In this document: positions 5,781-10,089 of the stretch, one piece after another
Layout of the letters: each line of letters opens with the position of its first letter
Numbering within the stretch: the first letter of the stretch is position 1
Assembly (NCBI GenBank): GCA_002311335.1
Contig: DBZX01000006.1
Location: 25,443 to 35,531 of the forward strand
Length of the DNA: 10,089 bases
Source: a bacterium UBP10_UBA1149
GTDB lineage: Bacteria > Desulfobacterota > Binatia > UBA1149
Reading direction: 5' to 3'
Translations under genes and position numbers: made by a program
The notes under the pieces: model-generated
The model's database searches: none
The model's input: the letters and a program-made list of their open reading frames with translations, nothing else
Told to the model about the DNA's origin: nothing

Positions 5781-6254
5781 TCAGCCCTTGCACGCGGCCA
5801 GTGGCCACTGTTGCCCCCGGCAGCTCAACACCGGGTCGCCACCGGCGTCGCTGATGGCCCCCGCGAGGTGATAGTAGGCCGGTCGTAGAAAGCGCGCGGG
5901 CATCACGCCGCGGCTGCCGCGTTCGACCCGGCAGTAGAGAACGTTGTCATCGCCAACGCACAGCGAGCCATAGTCGAGTTCGTTGCTCTCGCCGTCGTTG
6001 GTGCGCACCGACAACCCCTGGTCGGGATCGCCGTCCACTGACACCACTACCAGCGGCGTGTCTTCGACCACGATCGACGCGCGGTCCACACCGACATCAA
6101 CGACCCAGCCACCCTCGCCGTCGGCGACCACGTGACGAGAAAACAGGAGGGCAATGCGCTTGTTGCTGATCTTTTCGCCGTCGGCGTACCAGTGGCCATC
6201 ACGACGAAAAACAATCTCCGCTCCCCCGATGGCCCAGAAACCTGCCCTTGTCAT
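5781..6254 (-). CDS. DUF1285 family protein
   Basis: The product has 157 residues. The sequence follows the DUF1285 pattern: R-R-D-G-H-W-Y-A-D-G-E-K-I (18-29), K-R-I-A-L-L-F-S-R (32-40), I-V-V-E-D-T-P-L-V-V-V (61-71), L-S-V-R-T-N-D-G (81-88), a central R-F-L-R-P-A-Y-Y-H-L-A (121-131) and a C-terminal S-C-R-G-Q-Q-W-P-L. The family is mostly proteobacterial, has solved structures, and lacks an agreed function. ATG 6254 is preferred to an upstream start at 6335 because the extra 27 residues are Arg/Gly/Cys-rich and non-homologous, and a GGCGGA lies just upstream of 6254. It is closely coupled to trmL (2-base gap), which only weakly hints at a shared housekeeping context. Confidence 0.8.
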   Translation of the reverse strand: MTRAGFWAIGGAEIVFRRDGHWYADGEKISNKRIALLFSRHVVADGEGGWVVDVGVDRASIVVEDTPLVVVSVDGDPDQGLSVRTNDGESNELDYGSLCVGDDNVLYCRVERGSRGVMPARFLRPAYYHLAGAISDAGGDPVLSCRGQQWPLAACKG

Positions 6255-6356
6255 ATTTCCGCCGACCGCGTTGCGGCAGCCGCAGCCAGACTGCCCGCGC
6301 CGCCGGGTGGGGGCAACCCGAACGGCGAAAGACAAGCAGGGCCGATGATCAGCGCC

Positions 6357-6379
6357 CGTGGTAGCAGCTGCTCACCACG
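6357..6379 (-). repeat. Inverted repeat downstream of fbp
   Basis: CGTGGT (6357-6362) and ACCACG (6374-6379) flank a self-complementary core (AGCAGCTGCT at 6363-6372), with a single unpaired base at 6373. The resulting stem of about 9 bp lies roughly 30 bases after the fbp stop on the minus strand, in the 155-bp gap before DUF1285. There is no U-run, so it is at most a weak or factor-dependent terminator or an mRNA-stabilising hairpin. Nothing else was recognised in this gap. Confidence 0.35.
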
Positions 6380-6409
6380 CCCACGGCGTTTCTCAGTATG
6401 CCCCCAGCG

Positions 6410-7417
6410 TCAGTTGCCGACCGCGGCCAGGTACTCGGCCATGTTGTCGCTGCTACCCACCGCCAGGGCAGTGCGTTGGTGTACCGAGGTCGGCACGAGG
6501 TCGAGGATACGCGTACTGCCGTCACTGGCAGAGCCGCCGGCCTGCTCGGCCAGCATGGCCATGGGGTTGGCCTCGTACATCAGTCGCAGTTTACCCGCCG
6601 GCGTTTCACCGGGCTTCTTGCTACCCGCCGGGTAAAGAAAAATCCCTCCCTTGAGCAGGTTGCGATGAAAGTCGGCTACCAGCGACCCCACGTAGCGCCC
6701 CGAGCCGGGGCGCCCCTCGCCCCCCGCAGGATCCTTGAGCGAGTCGACGTAGTCTCGCGTAGCCTGGTCCCAGGTCCACGCGTTGCCCTCGTTGCAACTG
6801 TAAATGCTCCCCCGCGCGGGAGTGTTTATGCGCGGGTGCGAGAGCAGGTACTCGCCGCTTCTCGGGTCGAGCGTAAAACCGTCCACGCCATCACCCGTGC
6901 TCAACACCAGCATGGTACTCGGCCCGTAGGCAAAATAACCAGCGGCGGCCTGGGCGCTACCGGGTTGCAGAAAATCCTCCAGCACGGCGGCCGAACCGCG
7001 CGGACCCAGTCGCCTGAACACCGAGAAGATCGTGCCTATGCTTATGTTGACGTCGATGTTCGATGATCCGTCAAGGGGGTCGAACAGCGCAACGTAGTCG
7101 CTCTGCTCGCCGGCGGCCGACGGCGCGATGATTTCTTCGGCTTCTTCCGACACCAGGCCGCACACGCTGCCGGCCTGCCTGAGCGCGTCAATGATGAGCT
7201 GGTCGGAGTACAGGTCGAGCTTCTTGACCTCCTCTCCGTGCACGTTGGTGGTGCCGCTCAATCCCTGGATGTCGGCCAGCCCCGCCCGGTTGACCTCCTC
7301 GGAAATCTTCGTGCAGGCCCGAGCGATGTCGGCCAGCAGGCCAGCCAGCGCCGGGTCGAGCCCGACGGCTACCCTGCCCTCGAGCCAGTCGGAAAGTGAA
7401 AGTGCCTGGTCTGCCAT
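6410..7417 (-). CDS. fbp: Fructose-1,6-bisphosphatase class I
   Basis: Hydrolyses fructose 1,6-bisphosphate to fructose 6-phosphate in gluconeogenesis, or in the Calvin cycle where present; cytoplasmic. The product has 335 residues, the usual class I length. Visible motifs are G-T-T-N-V-H-G-E-E-V-K-K-L-D (55-68), L-V-S-E-E-A-E-E (88-95), the metal-binding F-D-P-L-D-G-S-S-N (Asp113, Asp116), S-I-Y-S-C-N-E-G-N (204-212), R-Y-V-G-S-L-V-A-D-F-H-R (241-252) and K-L-R-L-M-Y-E-A-N-P-M (Glu282, the last metal ligand). ATG 7417 is chosen because AGGAG (7427-7431) precedes it by 9 bases and the upstream extension to 7537 has no homology. It is divergent from the esterase gene and separated from DUF1285 by 155 bp, so it is probably its own unit or the first gene of a long one. 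Confidence 0.95.
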   Translation of the reverse strand: MADQALSLSDWLEGRVAVGLDPALAGLLADIARACTKISEEVNRAGLADIQGLSGTTNVHGEEVKKLDLYSDQLIIDALRQAGSVCGLVSEEAEEIIAPSAAGEQSDYVALFDPLDGSSNIDVNISIGTIFSVFRRLGPRGSAAVLEDFLQPGSAQAAAGYFAYGPSTMLVLSTGDGVDGFTLDPRSGEYLLSHPRINTPARGSIYSCNEGNAWTWDQATRDYVDSLKDPAGGEGRPGSGRYVGSLVADFHRNLLKGGIFLYPAGSKKPGETPAGKLRLMYEANPMAMLAEQAGGSASDGSTRILDLVPTSVHQRTALAVGSSDNMAEYLAAVGN

Positions 7418-7454
7418 GTGTCGCGTCTCCTGATTTCCCTCGCCCGGGGACCCT

Positions 7455-7483
7455 ATTGAAACCGCGGGCCGCCAACATCGCAA
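7455..7483 (-). promoter_or_regulatory. Candidate promoter of fbp
   Basis: On the minus strand TTGCGA (7483-7478) and TTCAAT (7460-7455) are separated by 17 bases. Each matches the sigma-70 consensus at four of six positions. Transcription would start near 7448, about 30 bases before the ATG and upstream of the AGGAG. It lies in the 113-bp divergent gap between fbp and the esterase gene. Confidence 0.35.
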
Positions 7484-7517
7484 CACCCCCCTTCTGGATT
7501 CGGGTGGGCTGCGGGGA

Positions 7518-7531
7518 TATACGCTGCGCCG
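7518..7531 (+). promoter_or_regulatory. Possible -10 element directly before the esterase GTG (leaderless start?)
   Basis: TATACG at 7518-7523 ends 7 bases before GTG 7531, which has no properly spaced Shine-Dalgarno. A start of transcription at or next to the GTG would give a leaderless message. No convincing -35 was found. Confidence 0.25.
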
Positions 7532-8424
7532 TGGCAAGTGAACAACTCAAGGTGGTCCTCAAGATGCTCGCGGACATGGTGGACCTTAACACCACTTCGG
7601 TTGAAGAAATGCGCAGCGGCATGGAAGCTGGCCTCGGTGCTTTTCCCCTGCCTGACGACGTCAACGCCCAGGTTGAAAGCGGATGGCCGGTGCCCGTGGA
7701 GTGGATCAGCACCCCCGACTGCGACGACAGCAGGGTATTGCTCTACCTGCACGGCGGCGGTTACGCGGTAGGTTCGATCAACACCCACCGCGAACTGGTG
7801 TCGCGCCTGGCGCGAGCCTGCGGCTGCCGCGCATTGCTGATCGACTACCGGCTGGGCCCCGAGCATCGTTTTCCGGCTGCCGTCGACGACGCGCTGGCCT
7901 GTTACTCGCGACTGCTCGACCAGGCCATCGCCCCCGGCCGCATAGCAATTGCCGGCGACTCGGCCGGTGGCGGGCTCACACTCGCCACGCTGCTGGCCGC
8001 GCGAGAAGCCGGGCTGCCCATGCCCGCCGCCGCCGTCGGCCTGTCGGCCTGGACCGACCTGTCGGTGAGCGGAGACTCCATAACCAGCAGGCAAGAGGCC
8101 GATCCCATGCTCACCGGCGACCAGCTGCGACAGTTTGCCACCTGGTACCTCGGCGAAGACGGCGACCCCCGCAACCCACTGGCTTCGCCGCTGTTCGCCT
8201 CGCTCGCCGGGCTGCCGCCGCTGCTGCTGCAGGTGGGCAGCGAAGAGGTCCTGCTCGACGACACCCTGCGCCTGGCCGACAACGCCCGGGCGGCGGGTGT
8301 GGAAGTGTGCGTGGAGCAGTGGGACGAAATGTTCCACGTGTGGCAGGCCCTGGCTGCCATGCTCGACGAAGGACAAAAAGCCATCGACCGCATAGGCGAG
8401 TTCCTGCGCGAAAAGATGGGCTGA
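7531..8424 (+). CDS. HSL-family alpha/beta hydrolase (carboxylesterase/lipase)
   Basis: The product has 297 residues and belongs to the hormone-sensitive-lipase family (PF07859), which cleaves short to medium acyl esters. It shows the oxyanion motif H-G-G-G (74-77), the nucleophile elbow G-D-S-A-G-G with Ser144, an acidic patch G-S-E-E-V-L-L-D-D (236-244) that holds the catalytic acid, and M-F-H-V-W with His269. The DxL Asp of classical members is Glu239 here, so the acid could be Glu or a neighbouring Asp. GTG 7531 is chosen because the family typically begins M-A-S-x-x-L-x-x-V-L-x-M-L followed by V-E-E-M-R, which is what follows this codon; the more upstream ATG lies within the fbp leader. 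No signal peptide is seen, so it is probably cytoplasmic. The paraoxonase-like gene follows after 11 bases, suggesting cotranscription of two ester- or lactone-cleaving enzymes. Confidence 0.9.
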   Translation: MASEQLKVVLKMLADMVDLNTTSVEEMRSGMEAGLGAFPLPDDVNAQVESGWPVPVEWISTPDCDDSRVLLYLHGGGYAVGSINTHRELVSRLARACGCRALLIDYRLGPEHRFPAAVDDALACYSRLLDQAIAPGRIAIAGDSAGGGLTLATLLAAREAGLPMPAAAVGLSAWTDLSVSGDSITSRQEADPMLTGDQLRQFATWYLGEDGDPRNPLASPLFASLAGLPPLLLQVGSEEVLLDDTLRLADNARAAGVEVCVEQWDEMFHVWQALAAMLDEGQKAIDRIGEFLREKMG

Positions 8425-8435
8425 GAAAACAAGCT

Positions 8436-9572
8436 ATGAAAAAACCCATTATAACCATGCGAGCAACGCAGCGAAAATTGATCCTGGCAACGGTGGCGAT
8501 GGTCGTCGTGGCCGCCGGCTGCGCGGGGCCGCCGCGCGACGCCTGCGACATGGCCGGTACCCCCGGTACCGTCTGTGGTTTTGAAAACCCCGAGGACATC
8601 GAACTCCTGGGCAAGTCCGGCGTCGTGCTGGTATCCAACCTGCGCCTGGGCGACCCCGTACCGGGAGGCGGTTTTCTTTCGGCCATGACAACGGCGGGCG
8701 CCACCGGCGACGACCAGCAGGCGCGCCCGTGGAAAGTGTGGCCACGCGAAGACGGCAGCGCACCGGCTGCCGACAACAACTCCGCCATATTGGGCTCACC
8801 CGACTGCCCCGGGCCACCCGACCCGGACGCCTTCAATCCCCACGGCATAAGCTCCACGAGCAGCGGCGAGCTCGCGCTGTTGTACGTCGCGGCCCACGTT
8901 GTCGAAGGAAGCGGACGCGAGGCCATCGAAATATTTGCAGTGGTGGGCTCAGGCCTCGAAACGAAGCTCAGCTGGTTGGGCTGCATCCCGACACCGGATG
9001 CCATACAGGCCAACGACCTCGCCGTGTCTGCCAACGGCACCGTGTACGCAAGCAACTACCAACCCGACAACTCACCCATGCACGCGATCAAGGCTTCGCT
9101 GCTGGGCACGGACACCGGCGGCATCATCGCCTGGAAGCCGGGCACGGGCTGGAGCGAAATCGAAGGCACGAGCTCCAAGCTGGCCAACGGCGTAGCCTTG
9201 TCAAAAGACGGTAAAGTTTTGTATTACACAGAAACGATTTCGCGTAGTCTGCACCGCAAGCCCCTGGACGGCAGCCCCTCGGTGTGGGTCGACATTCCCG
9301 GCATGCCCGACAACCTGTCATGGACCGAGCGCGGAACCCTGCTGGTGGCGTCGCACACGTCGGGCCCGCGTTTCATGGCCTGTGCAAGCGGCCGCCTGCC
9401 CTGCCGAAGTCCCTGGATAGTCCAGGAACTCGACCCCACTACGATGGCCTTGAGAACGCTGGCTGAACACGACGGCGGCAGGCTGGGTGCCGTTACCGTG
9501 GCCACCCCCGTCGGTGACAAAATACTGTTGGGCTCCGTGTTCGACGACAGGATAGGGGTTCTTTCTGACTGA
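8436..9572 (+). CDS. Paraoxonase/arylesterase-like beta-propeller lipoprotein
   Basis: The product has 378 residues. A charged start, a hydrophobic segment (about 14-27) and A-A-G-C with Cys29 predict a lipoprotein. The rest resembles a six-bladed propeller of the PON/SMP-30/gluconolactonase type and matches animal PON1 at its calcium and catalytic positions: P-E-D-I-E-L-L (Glu53, Asp54), F-N-P-H-G-I-S (His136, the PON1 His115 site), A-N-D-L-A-V (Asn193, Asp194), L-A-N-G-V-A-L-S (Asn251), P-D-N-L-S (Asp292, Asn293) and A-S-H-T-S-G (His307). It likely hydrolyses lactones or aryl esters in the periplasm with bound calcium; the natural substrate is unknown. Extra Cys residues (37, 47, 124, 183, 316, 323) could form disulfides. 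ATG 8436 has a weak Shine-Dalgarno; ATG 8457 is a possible alternative and would keep the signal. It lies 11 bases after the esterase gene. Confidence 0.75.
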   Translation: MKKPIITMRATQRKLILATVAMVVVAAGCAGPPRDACDMAGTPGTVCGFENPEDIELLGKSGVVLVSNLRLGDPVPGGGFLSAMTTAGATGDDQQARPWKVWPREDGSAPAADNNSAILGSPDCPGPPDPDAFNPHGISSTSSGELALLYVAAHVVEGSGREAIEIFAVVGSGLETKLSWLGCIPTPDAIQANDLAVSANGTVYASNYQPDNSPMHAIKASLLGTDTGGIIAWKPGTGWSEIEGTSSKLANGVALSKDGKVLYYTETISRSLHRKPLDGSPSVWVDIPGMPDNLSWTERGTLLVASHTSGPRFMACASGRLPCRSPWIVQELDPTTMALRTLAEHDGGRLGAVTVATPVGDKILLGSVFDDRIGVLSD

Positions 9573-9642
9573 CCCTGAGGGCAGACAAAAAACCAGCAAA
9601 CGCAGGGAAAAATGTTTTCTTTTCGGGGATTCGTTTGCCTCA

Positions 9643-9678
9643 ATATATAACGTCCCATAAATATATAACACCCAATAA
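9643..9678 (+). repeat. 18-bp imperfect tandem repeat upstream of the tetR gene
   Basis: Two adjacent 18-base units (9643-9660 and 9661-9678) match at 15 of 18 positions; both begin ATATATAAC. They lie in an AT-rich stretch unlike the GC-rich surroundings and contain -10-like sequences. They probably form part of the promoter/operator of the downstream regulator. The second unit runs into the inverted repeat at 9672-9688. Confidence 0.55.
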
Positions 9679-9688
9679 GAATTATTGG
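9672..9688. promoter_or_regulatory. Probable TetR operator: perfect 17-bp inverted repeat
   Basis: CCAATAA (9672-9678) and TTATTGG (9682-9688) are exact reverse complements around a 3-base centre (GAA). The size and symmetry suit a TetR dimer. It lies 45 bases before the tetR start and next to the AT-rich promoter-like region, consistent with autoregulation, which is common in this family. Confidence 0.55.
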
Positions 9689-9718
9689 AGAAAATCGGGA
9701 CGAGCGAGGCTCGGCAAT

Positions 9719-9724
9719 AAGGAG
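9719..9724 (+). promoter_or_regulatory. Shine-Dalgarno AAGGAG of the tetR gene
   Basis: AAGGAG lies 9 bases before ATG 9734 and supports that start even though about 30 residues then precede the DNA-binding domain. Confidence 0.7.
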
Positions 9725-9733
9725 ACGCTAATA

Positions 9734-10089
9734 ATGGCTGTACCATTCTCCCGCCCACGGAGCGTACCCTCACACATAAGCTACGATATCGATGGCCCCC
9801 GGCCACCCGCGCGACGTGGACGACGGCCCAAGGTCACGCGCCGGCAGATGTTGGAGGCCGCCATACAGGAGTTCGCGGCCCACGGCTACGGCGGGTCAAC
9901 CATCGCCGCCATTGCCGCCCGACTGGCCGTCACCCAACCGCTGATCCACTACCATTTTTATTCCAAGGAGGAGCTGTGGTTCGAGTCGGTGTACCTGCTC
10001 TTCCTCTCGCTGTGGAAGGACCTCGAGCTGGCCCTGGCCGAAGCTAAGAACGACGGCTCGCGCGGCAGTGCCCGGGAGTTGCTCAAGGT
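9734..10089 (+). CDS. TetR-family transcriptional regulator, N-terminal part (runs off the window)
   Basis: 118 residues are visible. After an unusually long, Pro/Arg/Ser-rich leader of about 30 residues comes the TetR_N helix-turn-helix domain: G-R-R-P-K-V-T-R-R-Q-M-L-E-A-A-I-Q-E-F (29-47), H-G-Y-G-G-S-T-I-A-A-I-A-A-R-L (50-64) and V-T-Q-P-L-I-H-Y-H-F-Y-S-K-E-E-L-W (66-82), which includes the recognition helix and the family's Y-x-H-F/Y-F-x-x-K-x-x-L signature. The ligand-binding domain starts at about residue 85 and is incomplete. A strong Shine-Dalgarno supports the start. It probably represses its own promoter through the inverted repeat at 9672-9688; other targets may lie downstream or may include the divergent or adjacent hydrolase genes. 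Confidence 0.92.
   Translation, partial: MAVPFSRPRSVPSHISYDIDGPRPPARRGRRPKVTRRQMLEAAIQEFAAHGYGGSTIAAIAARLAVTQPLIHYHFYSKEELWFESVYLLFLSLWKDLELALAEAKNDGSRGSARELLK

Noticed and set aside
6255..6335. Longer DUF1285 start at 6335
   Set aside because: The additional residues are Arg/Gly/Cys-rich and outside the family's usual N-terminus; ATG 6254 has a reasonable ribosome site.
9573..9600. Terminator after the paraoxonase-like gene
   Set aside because: Only a 3-bp CCC/GGG stem precedes the A-run, too weak to call.

Overview
The window is GC-rich, densely packed bacterial chromosome with short intergenic gaps. It contains two predicted lipoproteins, which suggests a Gram-negative envelope. It also has a DUF1285 protein, a TrmL methyltransferase, a class I fructose-bisphosphatase and, most tellingly, an in-frame UGA at the active site of a peroxiredoxin. 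Together these fit an uncultured, selenocysteine-using proteobacterium or deltaproteobacterium-like lineage (the Myxococcota/Desulfobacterota/Binatota type). That placement is inference from gene content only. No rRNA, tRNA, CRISPR array, insertion sequence or phage gene was seen, and no gene-free stretch exceeds about 165 bases.

Layout. (1) Bases 2-568 (+) are the C-terminal part of an alpha/beta hydrolase-like protein. (2) Bases 661-1170 (+) encode a PrxQ/BCP-type peroxiredoxin whose peroxidatic position is TGA (838-840). A strong hairpin with a G-G-U loop follows, as expected for a bacterial SECIS element, so I read the gene as a selenoprotein of 169 residues and not as a pseudogene. (3) Bases 1167-3845 (-) hold a tightly coupled three-gene unit: an SCP2-like small protein, a ferritin-like diiron protein with two DEARH motifs, and a paralogue of it that has lost nearly all metal ligands. 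The layout recalls the active/inactive subunit pairs of bacterial multicomponent monooxygenases, but the chains are shorter and the third partner is lipid-binding-like. (4) Bases 3950-6254 (-) hold DUF1285, trmL and a lipoprotein phosphodiesterase, all overlapping or nearly touching. (5) Bases 6410-7417 (-) are class I fructose-1,6-bisphosphatase. (6) Bases 7531-9572 (+), divergent from fbp, hold an HSL-family esterase and a paraoxonase-like beta-propeller lipoprotein 11 bases apart. (7) From 9734 (+) a TetR-family regulator begins and runs off the end. It is preceded by an AT-rich region with a 17-bp perfect inverted repeat and an 18-bp tandem repeat that look like its operator.

The two most noteworthy items are the selenocysteine peroxiredoxin, which standard gene calling would cut to a fragment or miss, and the SCP2/diiron/ligand-less diiron operon, which may be a compact two-subunit oxidase or oxygenase acting on a hydrophobic substrate.
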